A stretch of 64,000 nucleotides of DNA from Algoriphagus kandeliae (GTDB lineage: Bacteria; Bacteroidota; Bacteroidia; Cytophagales; Cyclobacteriaceae), in contig NZ_SPSB01000004.1 of NCBI RefSeq assembly GCF_004571135.1, forward strand, positions 558,001 through 622,000. The letters run 5' to 3'. The translations under genes were made by a program, and so were the position numbers. Below the pieces are notes generated by a model that was not told the DNA's origin, did not search any database, and saw nothing but the letters and a program-made list of their open reading frames with translations. Positions 16,761 through 25,987 of the stretch are shown piece by piece. Within the stretch, counting starts at the first letter, position 1. Each line of letters starts with the position of its first letter.

Positions 16761-17509
16761 GCATCCTTGCCTTCCTCCTCTTTTTAGTTGCAAATTCAGC
16801 TAATTCACAAGGCCTTTTTGGATTAACCAGTACCTCAGGTTCTGATGATAAATTCATCTCTTACGGGTTTTTCCTTGCGGCGCATAATAATTCCTATCGA
16901 CTGAAATACACGGATCAATTCGTTCAGGCAAGTGATCCTGCGTCCCCTAATGTTCGTGCAATTTTCCCTCGATTCAATCCGGGATTTTCATTGGGATTCA
17001 TTGGAATGATGCGTCTTCACGATCAAGTGCAGATACTATTTACGCCGAAAATCGGCTTCTATGAATTTCGAACAGAAGTAGAATATTTTCCTACCAACTT
17101 CACACCTCAGCCCGGCAATACTGCAGAAGAACCGGTCACTCCCGTAGCTGATGTCAATACCATCATCAATGAGGCTACGATGATTGAATTGCCTTTGCTA
17201 TTCAAATACCGCTCTCAGCGATTCAATAATACCCGGATGTATTTCATCGGAGGGGCAAGTTATCAATTCCGTACGAAAAGTCAAGATGAGGCCAATTTGG
17301 AGGACTTGGTGACTACGGGACAAGATTATGCCATCGAACTGGGAATGGGATTTGAGATCTATTTCCGCTTCTTCAAGTTTGCCCCTGAAATCCGTTTCTC
17401 ACACGGACTCAACAATATCTACCAGGCAGAAAATACCATCCCAGATATTCGGGATGCGATTTCAAGCATTAAAAGAAAGTCTGTCACCCTCTATTTGAAC
17501 TTCCAGTAA
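16709..17509 (+). CDS. porT: PorT-like outer-membrane beta-barrel protein (T9SS)
   Basis: A 266-residue protein with an N-terminal hydrophobic signal ([20 protein letters not shown]) and alternating strands typical of an eight-stranded outer-membrane barrel, ending in the aromatic-rich LYLNFQ. It overlaps ubiE. An adjacent ubiE-porT pair is a recurring arrangement in Bacteroidota, where PorT is needed for type IX secretion. The family call rests on barrel pattern plus context; the symbol is probable. The first 11 residues before the signal may be extra, but no better start exists. Confidence 0.8.
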   Translation: MQTAHFWNKLNLRRGKIGILAFLLFLVANSANSQGLFGLTSTSGSDDKFISYGFFLAAHNNSYRLKYTDQFVQASDPASPNVRAIFPRFNPGFSLGFIGMMRLHDQVQILFTPKIGFYEFRTEVEYFPTNFTPQPGNTAEEPVTPVADVNTIINEATMIELPLLFKYRSQRFNNTRMYFIGGASYQFRTKSQDEANLEDLVTTGQDYAIELGMGFEIYFRFFKFAPEIRFSHGLNNIYQAENTIPDIRDAISSIKRKSVTLYLNFQ

Positions 17510-17553
17510 GCTTTTACTTTTTGGATATTTTTCTTTTCAGTTAACTTGTGACT

Positions 17554-18312
17554 ATGGAAAGAAAAATCGCATTAATCACCGGAGCAAGTTCTGGAATCGG
17601 AAAAGCCTGTGCACTGATTTTGGCTAAGAACGGATATGATTTAATCGTAACCGGAAGAAGAAAAGAACGATTGGAGGAATTGAAAAAAGAAGTTCCTGAG
17701 GGAATCGAAGTTCTACCTTTGATTTTTGATGTAAGGGATAAGGAAGCAGTTTTTCAGATTCTAGGAAACCTCCCCGATCGCTGGAAAAATATCGATGTAT
17801 TGATCAACAATGCTGGGAATGCCCATGGACTTGACCCTATCCAAACAGGTGATACCCAGGATTGGGATGCCATGATGGATATCAATGTGAAAGGACTTTT
17901 ATACGTTTCAAAAGCTATCATCCCAGGAATGACTGAGCGAAAATCTGGCACTATCATCAATATTGGATCCATTGCAGGAAAAGAAGTCTATCCAAACGGA
18001 AACGTGTATTGTGGCTCCAAGCATGCTGTGGACGCTATTACCAAAGGAATGCGCATTGATTTAAACCCTTTCGGGATAAAAGTAATCGGTATTCATCCGG
18101 GATTAGTCGAAACCGAGTTTTCGTTGGTTCGATTTAAAGGAGATTCAGAGCGTGCCGAAAAAGTCTACCAAGGATATCAACCTTTGTTGGCTCAGGATAT
18201 TGCCGAAATCGTGGAGTTTTGTGTCAATCGACCAGCCCATGTAGTCTTGGCAGATATTGTGGTACTTCCAACTGCTCAGGCTTCTGCAACATTGGTGAAC
18301 AAGAATGCATAA
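17554..18312 (+). CDS. Short-chain dehydrogenase/reductase
   Basis: A 252-residue classical SDR. NAD(P)-binding TGASSGIG is near residues 9-16, NNAG near 89-92, the catalytic Ser lies in INIGS, and the YxxxK motif is YCGSKHA. An Arg-rich loop after beta-2 (TGRRKERLEEL) suggests NADP(H). It resembles the YdfG/serine 3-dehydrogenase group; the substrate is unknown. ATG at 17554 is preferred over GTG two codons earlier. The VanX-like gene follows with almost no gap. Confidence 0.92.
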   Translation: MERKIALITGASSGIGKACALILAKNGYDLIVTGRRKERLEELKKEVPEGIEVLPLIFDVRDKEAVFQILGNLPDRWKNIDVLINNAGNAHGLDPIQTGDTQDWDAMMDINVKGLLYVSKAIIPGMTERKSGTIINIGSIAGKEVYPNGNVYCGSKHAVDAITKGMRIDLNPFGIKVIGIHPGLVETEFSLVRFKGDSERAEKVYQGYQPLLAQDIAEIVEFCVNRPAHVVLADIVVLPTAQASATLVNKNA

Positions 18313-18319
18313 TCTTCGG

Positions 18320-19063
18320 ATGAGATATTTGAACCTTATCCTTCTTTCGATTATTTGGAGTTGTTCTGCACCAAAAAGCGATCAGGAAGTATTCTCCGAA
18401 CAACAAAAAGAAAATCTAGCTCCCCTATCGGAAGCTCCTCAGGAATCAATTCCAGCATTGGAACAAACCTTAATCGATCAGGGATTGGTCAATTTGGAAG
18501 AAGTCATTCCTGGAATTCGGGTTGAGTTGAAGTATTCCACTACCGACAATTTTTTTGGACAGGATGTGTATGGAGATTTGACTCATGCCTACCTCCAGCC
18601 TGAAGTTGCCCAGCAATTAAAATCGGCTCAGGAAAGTTTGCGGGAAGAATATCCAAACCTTACACTTTTGGTTTATGATGGGGTCAGGCCGCTTTCAGTC
18701 CAGCAGATTCTTTGGGATAATTTGGACAAGCCGGACAGCATTAAGCCATTGTACGTAGCCGATCCAAAAAAAGGAAGTTTGCACAATTATGGGGTAGCAG
18801 TAGACTTGACCATTTATGATACCCAAGCGGACTCAACTTTGGATATGGGAACGGGTTATGATTTCTTTGGCTATGCTGCCTATCCAGATCGGGAAGTCCA
18901 AATGCTGGAAGAAGGAGTCCTTACTGAATTCCAAATCAAAAACCGTGAAATCCTCCGGAAAGTCATGACTCAGGCTGGTTTTACTGGAATAGGGTCAGAA
19001 TGGTGGCATTTCAATGCCTATTCGAGAAAGGGAGCAGGAGAAAAATTTAAAATAATTCAATAA
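18320..19063 (+). CDS. D-alanyl-D-alanine dipeptidase (M15D, VanX-like) lipoprotein
   Basis: A peptidase of about 247 residues. Zinc-site motif SLHNYGVAVDLTIYD (SxHxxGxAxD) and GSEWWHFN (catalytic Glu and third zinc His) are diagnostic of the VanX/DdpX family, which cleaves D-Ala-D-Ala. The N terminus MRYLNLILLSIIWSC suggests a lipoprotein, so it likely acts on peptidoglycan-derived dipeptides outside the cytoplasm. No vanA/vanH homologues are nearby, so a recycling role is more likely than glycopeptide resistance. Start 18320 avoids overlap with the SDR gene; 18305 is the alternative. Confidence 0.9.
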   Translation: MRYLNLILLSIIWSCSAPKSDQEVFSEQQKENLAPLSEAPQESIPALEQTLIDQGLVNLEEVIPGIRVELKYSTTDNFFGQDVYGDLTHAYLQPEVAQQLKSAQESLREEYPNLTLLVYDGVRPLSVQQILWDNLDKPDSIKPLYVADPKKGSLHNYGVAVDLTIYDTQADSTLDMGTGYDFFGYAAYPDREVQMLEEGVLTEFQIKNREILRKVMTQAGFTGIGSEWWHFNAYSRKGAGEKFKIIQ

Positions 19064-19272
19064 TGTGGAGAACAATTTTTAAAAATCTAACTCGTCGTCA
19101 ATTAATTTTGGTTCGACTTTTATTGATGAGCAACAGTGCAGTTTTGCTAGGAGCATATTTTAAAATTAATGGGAACCCAAATGGAGAAATGCTTCTCATC
19201 ATTGGAATCCTACTTAATTTTATTGGTGTATTCGGACTGACCAATAAATGGTCCAAAGGCGGCCCTCTTTAA
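19063..19272 (+). CDS. Small membrane protein
   Basis: A 69-residue protein with a basic N terminus (MWRTIFKNLTRRQL) and two predicted membrane helices (about 17-33 and 42-58, the latter MLLIIGILLNFIGVFGL). Its start overlaps the last base of the VanX-like gene's stop codon, which supports translation. Not a family I recognise. About 145 nt without features follow before pyrD. Confidence 0.65.
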   Translation: MWRTIFKNLTRRQLILVRLLLMSNSAVLLGAYFKINGNPNGEMLLIIGILLNFIGVFGLTNKWSKGGPL

Positions 19273-19416
19273 ATCCCTTTCAACAAAAGGATAATGATAA
19301 CACCAAACTCAATCGATGAGATACTCATCCAATTTCGGTTACTCAAGAATTAATTATCTCAGAAAAGTTTTAATTGGATTGCCTACTTTTGCCTATAGCG
19401 AAAAAACCAATTTCCC

Positions 19417-20457
19417 GTGTACAAAACCCTACTCAAGCCACTTCTTTTTACCCAATCCCCAGAAACCGCACACCACTTCACCTTTAGCCTGACCAAATTC
19501 GCCTTCAATTTTCCTTTGATTGGAGGAATCATTCGAATGGCTTTTCGATATGAAGACAAGCGATTGGAGCGGGAAGTTTTTGGTTTAAAATTCAAAAATC
19601 CAGTTGGTTTGGCTGCAGGTTTTGACAAAGATGCCAAGCTGATTGACGAAATGGCAATGCTGGGTTTTGGATTTATTGAAATCGGGACCTTAACTCCCAA
19701 ACCTCAAGAAGGGAATCCCAAACCTCGACTTTTTCGCCTTCCCCAGGATGAAGCCTTGATCAACAGAATGGGCTTTAATAATGGCGGCGTCTTGGAAGCT
19801 GTAGAACGGCTAAAAAAACGGAAATCTGATGTAATCGTTGGTGGAAATATTGGTAAAAACAAAGTCACACCAAATGAAAAAGCCATCGATGATTACCTTT
19901 TTTGCTTAGAGGCGCTGCACCCCTATGTGGACTATTTTGTGGTGAATGTAAGTTCGCCAAACACTCCAAACCTTCGGGATTTGCAAGAGAAAGAACCCCT
20001 CAAGGCCTTACTGACAGCCGTAAAAGCCGCGAATGACGCAAAGCAAAACCCCAAACCTATCCTACTCAAAATCGCACCTGATTTGACAGATGGACAGCTG
20101 GATGACATTGTTGAGATCGTTCAAGAAACTGGCATAGCAGGTGTAATTGCTACTAATACTACTATTGACCGGAGCCAACTTCAAACGAACAAAAACAAGG
20201 TGGAAGCCATCGGTGCAGGTGGAGTAAGTGGAAAAGTTTTGAAAAGCCGAAGTACAGATGTAATACGCTACCTCCACCAAAAATCTCAAGGTTCCTTCCC
20301 TATCATTGGTGTAGGGGGAATTTTTAGCCCGGAAGATGCGATTGAAAAACTTGAGGCAGGAGCTTCCTTGATTCAGGTCTATTCAGGCATGATTTATGAA
20401 GGACCAAGTCTAATCAAACGCATCAAAAAGGGCTTGGTAACTTATTTCTCGAGCTAA
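19417..20457 (+). CDS. pyrD: Quinone-dependent dihydroorotate dehydrogenase (class 2)
   Basis: A 346-residue flavoenzyme oxidising dihydroorotate to orotate in pyrimidine synthesis, with electrons passing to quinone. It begins with a GTG codon, giving [11 protein letters not shown], the usual start of membrane-associated class 2 enzymes. FMN-binding [14 protein letters not shown], the active-site loop [15 protein letters not shown] (class 2 Ser) and C-terminal [12 protein letters not shown] are present. Stands alone between the small membrane-protein gene and ftsK. Confidence 0.96.
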   Translation: MYKTLLKPLLFTQSPETAHHFTFSLTKFAFNFPLIGGIIRMAFRYEDKRLEREVFGLKFKNPVGLAAGFDKDAKLIDEMAMLGFGFIEIGTLTPKPQEGNPKPRLFRLPQDEALINRMGFNNGGVLEAVERLKKRKSDVIVGGNIGKNKVTPNEKAIDDYLFCLEALHPYVDYFVVNVSSPNTPNLRDLQEKEPLKALLTAVKAANDAKQNPKPILLKIAPDLTDGQLDDIVEIVQETGIAGVIATNTTIDRSQLQTNKNKVEAIGAGGVSGKVLKSRSTDVIRYLHQKSQGSFPIIGVGGIFSPEDAIEKLEAGASLIQVYSGMIYEGPSLIKRIKKGLVTYFSS

Positions 20458-20511
20458 TTTTCCGAAACCGAGCCGAAACCTTATCTTCAAATTTGGAATT
20501 GAACCGCATCT

Positions 20512-22998
20512 ATGCCCAGCAATTCACCTAAACAAAATACTTTTAGAAAAAAGGGAGAAAAATCCGCCAAGCCTAAATCCAAAGGCTCTGGAATCAAACT
20601 TTCTTTTGGGGGATTAAAAAATTCCAAAATCGTCCTTACCCTAGGAATCATTATGATGTCCTTAGGAATTTTCCTGTTTTTTGCCTTTATCAGCTATTTA
20701 TTAAGCGGACCGGCAGACCAGAGTTTGGTCATGAATCCAACGAGTGAAGAAAGCAGGGAAATAGCCCGGGAATCTCAAAACTGGTTGGGCTTACTAGGAG
20801 CCAAGGCAAGTCATCTGCTCATTTATCGATGGTTTGGTGTTGCAGCCTTTCTCTTCCCCCCTTTCTTATTCATTTTGGGATTTCGATGGGCATTTAAAGT
20901 ATCACTGATTTCCCTTACCCGATACACAAGTTTTGCGCTTTTCTTTACCTTTTGGCTTGGCCTTCTCACCGGTTACATTGTCATTTTGGTGAAAGGCTAT
21001 TCCTATTGGAGCTTCCTCTCAGGGGGATTTGGATATGAATTAGCAAAGCTTTCTGCAGACTATTTGAGCTGGGGAACTTTCATTTTACTGGCTGGTTCGC
21101 TGTTGGTTTTCGTGGTCTTCTTTTTTGACATTGACAAATTGGAATGGTTCAGTGCCAAGGCTTCAGAAGCTGAACTGGATTCATTAGAAGAAGAAAAAAT
21201 CTCCGAGGATGAATTGGCTATCAAGCCAAACTCTAAAAATGAGGACCCTTTTGGATTGGAAGAAGAGGAAGATGAAGCCTTGGATGATGGTTCTTCTTGG
21301 ACAGTAAAAAATTCTGGGCAACCGGAGGCTGAAGAAAATGATGCCGAAATGGATGATTTGTTTGAGGTCAAGCAGGTAGACCTTCTTGCAGAAAACACCG
21401 AAAAGCCAACTCCAAAACCAGTAGAAGAAAAACAGTTCTCAGTAACCAAAGCTGAAAACCAGGAAAAAACGGCCGAAGAAGTCGAAAACTTGGATCCTTA
21501 CGATCCTACTTTGGACCTTCCTCGCTACCAATATCCTACCCTAGATCTCCTGAATGAATATGATCTTCAAAAGGTTACTGTCACCCGGCAGGAACTCGAA
21601 GAGAATAAAAACAAGATCGTAGAGACATTAGAGAATTTCAAAATCGGAATTCAGGAGATTAAAGCGACCATCGGTCCAACTGTGACGCTTTATGAAATCG
21701 TTCCTGAACCGGGGGTGAAGATATCCAAAATCAAAAACCTAGAAGATGACATCGCTTTAAGTTTGGCAGCTTTGGGAATTCGAATCATTGCTCCGATCCC
21801 TGGGAAAGGCACCATCGGTATTGAAGTTCCAAACAAAAACCGGGAACTAGTTCCAGCTCGAGCAGTCATCGGCACTGAGAAATTCATGCGTTCCGATAAA
21901 GACCTTCCTGTAGCTCTTGGTAAAACCATTTCAAATGAAGTTTTCGTGGTGGATCTGGCCAAAATGCCACACTTACTGATGGCAGGTGCAACAGGTCAAG
22001 GAAAGTCTGTGGGATTGAATATGATTTTGGCTTCTTTGATATACAAGAAGCATCCGGCTCAATTAAAATTCGTCCTGGTGGACCCAAAAAAGGTAGAATT
22101 GACACTTTTCAATAAAATTGAGCGACACTTCCTTGCAAAACTTCCAGGTTCTGAAGAAGCGATTATTACAGATACAAAAAAGGTTATTTATACGCTAAAC
22201 TCACTTTGTATCGAGATGGATAACCGCTACAATTTGCTTAAAGATGCGGGCGCCAGAAACCTGAAGGAATACAATGCGAAGTTTATAGCCCGAAAACTCA
22301 ATCCTGAGAAAGGACATCGTTTTATGCCTTACATCGTCCTTGTAATCGATGAGTTGGCGGACTTGATGATGACGGCTGGAAAAGAGATTGAAGGTCCGAT
22401 CGCCCGATTGGCTCAACTAGCGCGAGCTATTGGCATTCACTTGGTTGTTGCGACCCAGCGTCCTTCAGTAAACGTTATTACAGGTATCATCAAAGCTAAT
22501 TTCCCTGCCAGACTTTCCTTCCGGGTAACTTCCAAAATCGACTCCCGAACCATTCTCGATACAGGAGGTGCTGATCAATTGATTGGTATGGGAGATATGC
22601 TTTTATCTCAAGGTTCGGAAGTAATCCGCTTACAATGCGCATTCCTAGATACACCTGAAGTAGAGGCCATTTGCGATTGGATTGGGGAACAAAAAGGCTA
22701 TCCGGATGCTTATCTCCTACCTGAATATGAGGGAGAAGATAGTGACAATTCCATCGGGGATATTGATTTATCAGATCGGGACCCTTTGTTTGATGAAGCA
22801 GCAAAATTGATAGTGCTACATCAGCAGGGCAGTACATCTTTGATTCAGCGTAAACTTAAACTTGGCTACAACCGCGCAGGACGAATTATTGATCAATTGG
22901 AAGCTGCAGGAATTGTAGGACCATTTGAAGGCTCTAAAGCCAGAGAAGTTCTGATCCAAGATGAATCTAGTTTGGAACAGTTATTGAATAGTTTGTAG
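20512..22998 (+). CDS. ftsK: DNA translocase FtsK
   Basis: An 828-residue FtsK/SpoIIIE ATPase that moves chromosome DNA at the division septum. It has a basic N terminus and four membrane spans within about residues 40-200, an acidic Glu/Asp/Pro-rich linker (about 215-320), and the motor domain. In the motor, Walker A is GATGQGKS (about residue 492), followed by VDPKKVELTLF and Walker B VLVIDELADLMM. The C-terminal winged-helix gamma domain (about 765-828, including KLGYNRAGRIIDQLEAAGI) recognises KOPS-like sequences. The lolA-like gene follows after 33 nt. Confidence 0.97.
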   Translation: MPSNSPKQNTFRKKGEKSAKPKSKGSGIKLSFGGLKNSKIVLTLGIIMMSLGIFLFFAFISYLLSGPADQSLVMNPTSEESREIARESQNWLGLLGAKASHLLIYRWFGVAAFLFPPFLFILGFRWAFKVSLISLTRYTSFALFFTFWLGLLTGYIVILVKGYSYWSFLSGGFGYELAKLSADYLSWGTFILLAGSLLVFVVFFFDIDKLEWFSAKASEAELDSLEEEKISEDELAIKPNSKNEDPFGLEEEEDEALDDGSSWTVKNSGQPEAEENDAEMDDLFEVKQVDLLAENTEKPTPKPVEEKQFSVTKAENQEKTAEEVENLDPYDPTLDLPRYQYPTLDLLNEYDLQKVTVTRQELEENKNKIVETLENFKIGIQEIKATIGPTVTLYEIVPEPGVKISKIKNLEDDIALSLAALGIRIIAPIPGKGTIGIEVPNKNRELVPARAVIGTEKFMRSDKDLPVALGKTISNEVFVVDLAKMPHLLMAGATGQGKSVGLNMILASLIYKKHPAQLKFVLVDPKKVELTLFNKIERHFLAKLPGSEEAIITDTKKVIYTLNSLCIEMDNRYNLLKDAGARNLKEYNAKFIARKLNPEKGHRFMPYIVLVIDELADLMMTAGKEIEGPIARLAQLARAIGIHLVVATQRPSVNVITGIIKANFPARLSFRVTSKIDSRTILDTGGADQLIGMGDMLLSQGSEVIRLQCAFLDTPEVEAICDWIGEQKGYPDAYLLPEYEGEDSDNSIGDIDLSDRDPLFDEAAKLIVLHQQGSTSLIQRKLKLGYNRAGRIIDQLEAAGIVGPFEGSKAREVLIQDESSLEQLLNSL

Positions 22999-23031
22999 TC
23001 GCTGTTTTTTGATTAATACGGCTACAAATTC

Positions 23032-23685
23032 ATGAGAAAAATCGCCCTAGTTTTCTGCATCCTATTTATTGGTCTTTTTAGTGCTCAGGTTGAGGCTCAA
23101 CAAGACCCCAAAGCCAAAGTCATCTTGGATGCAATGAGCCAAAAGTTCCAATCGATGAACGGCTTTACGGCTCAATTTGACTTTACTTTTCAGGACGCCA
23201 CCGGAAGTAGTGACCGAGAGAGCGGGGAAATAGCCGTCAAAGGAGAACAATACCGACTCAAGCTTCCAGAGCAGGAAATCTACAATGATGGCAAGACCGT
23301 TTGGACTTTTATTCAGGCAGATGGATACAAAGAAGTAACGATCAATGACGTCTCTCAAATGGAAGGTGAACTCACACCATCCAACATTTACAGGATGTAT
23401 GAATCAGGCTATAATTACACTCTTTTGCCTGCTAAGCAATTTCAAGGAAAGTCTGTGGATGTGGTGGAATTAATTGCAGCAAATGGAAATGCTCCTTTCG
23501 AACGGGTCAAATTGATGATCGACAAAAGCAGCAAGGATCTTTTAGGCTGGGAAATGTACGATGGGCAAGGCGGCATGTATGCCTACACCTTTAAAAACCT
23601 TCAGCCTAACGCTAATTTACCGGCGACTTATTTTGCCTTTGATACCAAAAAATATCCTGGGATTGAAATCATTGATTTAAGATAA
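23032..23685 (+). CDS. LolA-like outer-membrane lipoprotein carrier
   Basis: A 217-residue periplasmic protein with signal peptide MRKIALVFCILFIGLFSAQVEAQ. The LolA/LppX-type half-barrel pattern includes MSQKFQSMNGFTAQFDFTF, GEIAVKGEQYRLKLP and DGKTVWTFIQ. LolA-type proteins shuttle lipoproteins to the outer membrane. The placement immediately after ftsK is a common arrangement in Bacteroidota. Ends in a terminator that overlaps its stop codon. Confidence 0.9.
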   Translation: MRKIALVFCILFIGLFSAQVEAQQDPKAKVILDAMSQKFQSMNGFTAQFDFTFQDATGSSDRESGEIAVKGEQYRLKLPEQEIYNDGKTVWTFIQADGYKEVTINDVSQMEGELTPSNIYRMYESGYNYTLLPAKQFQGKSVDVVELIAANGNAPFERVKLMIDKSSKDLLGWEMYDGQGGMYAYTFKNLQPNANLPATYFAFDTKKYPGIEIIDLR

Positions 23686-23711
23686 AAGCGCTTCCAATCA
23701 GAAGCGCTTTT
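23684..23711. terminator. Bidirectional terminator
   Basis: Perfect 11-bp stem AAAAGCGCTTC / GAAGCGCTTTT with a 6-nt loop, between the convergent lolA-like and cvpA-like genes. The 5' arm includes the last two bases of the lolA-like stop codon. Confidence 0.85.
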
Positions 23712-23729
23712 CTTTTGAAATCAATCTTA

Positions 23730-24287
23730 TTACTCTCCCTTTGCGGCTTCTTTTACTTTTTCCACCAGCTCTTCGAGTTTGCTTTTGGTAGATTTTACAG
23801 ATGGAAAAAATGGTTCTACCGCATCGATAACGGCGGGGGCCATAGGTTCCACATAACCAATCAATTCAGATTCACGCTCCCACTTTTTAGGCAAATCCAA
23901 ATCAAATTCCTTGGTGAACCACAAAAAGAGACTGAGGAAGAATCCAATTTTTAAAACTCCGAAAAACAATCCTGCGACTTGATCAAAGGAACCTAAAATG
24001 GTCAGATCCATAAATTTTTTCAGAACCCAACCAACGCTGTTGATAAGGAGCACACTAATTATGAAAATAATCAAGAAGCCAATGACTGGATAAGATAGAT
24101 TGACGGTCTCTACATTCTCCTCCAACCATTGCGCGGCAGGCTCCATAAAATAAAAGCCTAAAACCAAGGCAACCACGAAGCCAACGATACCTAGAATTCC
24201 CAAAAGAAACCCTTTTCTATAGCCTTCATAAGCTCCTAAGGCTAGAAGGAGAACAATGACAATATCCAGAAAGGATTTAATTTCCAA
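23730..24287 (-). CDS. CvpA family membrane protein
   Basis: A 185-residue protein with four membrane spans (LDIVIVLLLALGAYEGYRKG, GIVGFVVALVLGFYFM, VIGFLIIFIISVLLINSVG, VAGLFFGVLKIGFFLSLFLW). The GYRKGF turn after helix 1 and the amphipathic C-terminal helix fit the CvpA/colicin V production family, implicated in envelope integrity. It starts 3 nt after the yqeY-like gene and is co-transcribed with it. Confidence 0.88.
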   Translation of the reverse strand: MEIKSFLDIVIVLLLALGAYEGYRKGFLLGILGIVGFVVALVLGFYFMEPAAQWLEENVETVNLSYPVIGFLIIFIISVLLINSVGWVLKKFMDLTILGSFDQVAGLFFGVLKIGFFLSLFLWFTKEFDLDLPKKWERESELIGYVEPMAPAVIDAVEPFFPSVKSTKSKLEELVEKVKEAAKGE

Positions 24288-24290
24288 TGT

Positions 24291-24743
24291 TTATGAATTT
24301 AGAAGTGCTTTTACCTGATCAGCAATAGCCTTGCCATCTGCCTTTCCTGCCAGTTCTTTACTAGCCATTCCCATCACTTTTCCCATATCTTTCATACCGC
24401 TTGCTCCAGTTTTGGAGATGATTTCAGCGATCGCAGCTTTTAATTCATCTGGAGATAAAGCTTTTGGAAGAAATTCCTGAATCACCTTCAGCTCAGCCAT
24501 TTCTACTTCATGCAAATCAAAACGTCCTTGCTGCTCATAGATATCTGCAGAATCTTTTCGCTGTTTTGCAGCCTTTGTAAGTAATTTCATCTCGTCATCA
24601 GCAGACAAATCACCTTTTGAGCCACCCTTAGTTTCCTCCAACAGAATCAAGGACTTGACGGCACGTAGGGCTGTTAGCCGGGTTTTATCTTTTGCCAGCA
24701 TGGCTGACTTAATTTCATTTTCTATCTTTTGTTTTAAACTCAT
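24291..24743 (-). CDS. GatB/YqeY domain protein
   Basis: A 150-residue soluble helical protein of the YqeY family, related to the tail domain of the amidotransferase subunit GatB. Seen: an N-terminal KQKIENEIKSAMLAKDKTRL, the central YEQQGRFDL segment and a C-terminal GKVMGMASKELAGKADG with VKALL. The family may touch tRNA metabolism but its role is not settled. First gene of a two-gene operon with cvpA; its promoter overlaps that of divergent pdxJ. Confidence 0.93.
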   Translation of the reverse strand: MSLKQKIENEIKSAMLAKDKTRLTALRAVKSLILLEETKGGSKGDLSADDEMKLLTKAAKQRKDSADIYEQQGRFDLHEVEMAELKVIQEFLPKALSPDELKAAIAEIISKTGASGMKDMGKVMGMASKELAGKADGKAIADQVKALLNS

Positions 24744-24762
24744 CGCTACTCAGTTTATGTTA

Positions 24763-24770
24763 TAACTTTG
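24763..24770 (+). promoter_or_regulatory. Promoter -7 element of pdxJ (TAACTTTG)
   Basis: TAnnTTTG match about 35 nt before the pdxJ start codon. It lies head-to-head with the yqeY promoter, so the two may compete. No well-placed -33 TTG was found. Confidence 0.55.
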
Positions 24771-24779
24771 TTCTATCGA

Positions 24780-24812
24780 CAAAAATACCCTTTTCAGGCT
24801 TTTTATGACCAA
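24780..24812 (-). promoter_or_regulatory. Promoter of the yqeY-cvpA operon
   Basis: On the minus strand TTG (24812-24810), a 22-nt spacer and TATTTTTG (24787-24780). The predicted start point is about 30 nt before the yqeY start. The -33 element lies inside the first codons of pdxJ. Confidence 0.6.
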
Positions 24813-25521
24813 GCTTAGTGTAAATATCAATAAGATCGCCACCCTTCGCAATGCAAGGGGCGGCAATAACCCAAATGTTGTTCAGGTTGCTAAGGATGCC
24901 GAACGTTTCGGAGCGGAGGGAATCACAGTGCACCCTCGGCCTGATGAAAGACATATCCGATATCAGGATGTATTGGATTTGGCAGAAGTAGTTACTACGG
25001 AATTCAATATTGAAGGCTATCCAGACAAGCGATACATGGAATTGGTTAAGCTGGTAAAACCTGCCCAAGCTACGCTTGTACCTGATCCGCCAGATGCCTT
25101 GACATCCAATACAGGCTGGGATACCATCACCCATCAAAGTATGCTTCAAGATATTGTGGCAGAGTTGAAAGAATCTGGTTGTCGAGTTTCAATTTTCATC
25201 AACCCAGAGTCCAAATATTTTGAGCCTGCAAAAGAAACCGGAACAGATCGAGTGGAGCTTTACACCGAGCCTTACGCTGTTCTATTTCCAAAGGACCGTG
25301 AAAAGGCTGTTCAGCCCTATGTGGAAGTTGCAAATATCGCCCGTGAACTCGGATTGGGGCTTAATGCTGGCCATGATTTGGACTTGAATAATCTTGCCTT
25401 CCTAAAGCATAAAATTCCATTCTTGGATGAAGTTTCCATTGGCCATGCCCTCATCTGCGATGCATTATACTATGGATTGGAAAACACAATTCAGATGTAT
25501 AGGAGGAGGTTGGAGATTTGA
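24805..25521 (+). CDS. pdxJ: Pyridoxine 5'-phosphate synthase
   Basis: A 238-residue TIM-barrel enzyme that condenses deoxyxylulose phosphate with aminoacetone phosphate to make pyridoxine phosphate (vitamin B6). Characteristic segments: VNINKIATLRNARGG at the N terminus, GITVHPRPDERHI, VSIFINPE and LGLNAGHDLDLNNL near the C terminus. Length fits the family. Divergent from yqeY; immediately followed by a repeat-bracketed four-helix-bundle gene. Confidence 0.96.
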   Translation: MTKLSVNINKIATLRNARGGNNPNVVQVAKDAERFGAEGITVHPRPDERHIRYQDVLDLAEVVTTEFNIEGYPDKRYMELVKLVKPAQATLVPDPPDALTSNTGWDTITHQSMLQDIVAELKESGCRVSIFINPESKYFEPAKETGTDRVELYTEPYAVLFPKDREKAVQPYVEVANIARELGLGLNAGHDLDLNNLAFLKHKIPFLDEVSIGHALICDALYYGLENTIQMYRRRLEI

Positions 25522-25528
25522 TTTTTGG

Positions 25529-25556
25529 TCAACGGACAACGGTCTACAGTCCACAG
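25529..25556 (-). repeat. Left heptad array of four-helix-bundle cassette 1
   Basis: Four contiguous 7-bp units. Read outward from the gene (minus strand) they are CTGTGGA, CTGTAGA, CCGTTGT and CCGTTGA. The array starts 8 nt after the pdxJ stop codon. It is matched in inverted orientation on the other side of the gene. Confidence 0.75.
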
Positions 25557-25608
25557 AATGTATTTGATCACCTCAGAAATAGGTACTTTAACCAACTATT
25601 TTAATGTT

Positions 25609-25959
25609 ATGGCTTTTAAGTTCGAAGATTTGCGAGTATGGAAATTATCGATTGAACTTTCTGCTGAAGTAAATTCTTTGGTCAAATCTTTCCCTTCAGA
25701 AGAAAAATTTGTTTTGGCTACACAAATTCAACGAGCTGCAGATTCTGTTGCTTTAAATATTGCCGAAGGGTCCACAGGACAATCCACACCAGAATTCAAA
25801 AAGTTTCTTGGATATTCTGTTCGGTCCGCAATTGAGGTGGTAAGTTGCCTTTATTTAGGCAAAAAGAGAAGCATCATTGGAGATGAAGATTTCTCAAAAC
25901 TATATTACGCTTATGAGGATTTAATCAAAAAAATTCAAGCCTTAAAGAATTCAATTTAG
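25609..25959 (+). CDS. Four-helix-bundle protein (S23/IVP, Avd-like family)
   Basis: A 116-residue helical protein. The start at 25609 gives MAFKFEDLRVWK, the usual opening of this family; a longer frame from 25525 would translate the repeat array. Conserved motifs: FEDLRVWK, SEEKFVLATQIQRAADSVALNIAEG and KFLGYSVRSAIEV. The family is known from intervening sequences in some 23S rRNA genes and is structurally related to Avd of diversity-generating retroelements; its function here is unknown. It sits inside inverted heptad arrays between pdxJ and an esterase gene, like a small inserted cassette. Confidence 0.9.
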   Translation: MAFKFEDLRVWKLSIELSAEVNSLVKSFPSEEKFVLATQIQRAADSVALNIAEGSTGQSTPEFKKFLGYSVRSAIEVVSCLYLGKKRSIIGDEDFSKLYYAYEDLIKKIQALKNSI

Positions 25960-25987
25960 ACACAAAACTCAAATTTTCACTTATTGG

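Noticed and set aside
18320..19063. Vancomycin resistance locus
   Set aside because: Only a VanX-like dipeptidase is present. No vanA/vanH ligase or dehydrogenase, and no vanR/vanS pair, are nearby, and the lipoprotein signal points to wall recycling.
25525..25608. N-terminal extension of the four-helix-bundle protein
   Set aside because: The extension would translate the heptad array; the family normally begins at the MAFKFEDLRVWK position (25609).
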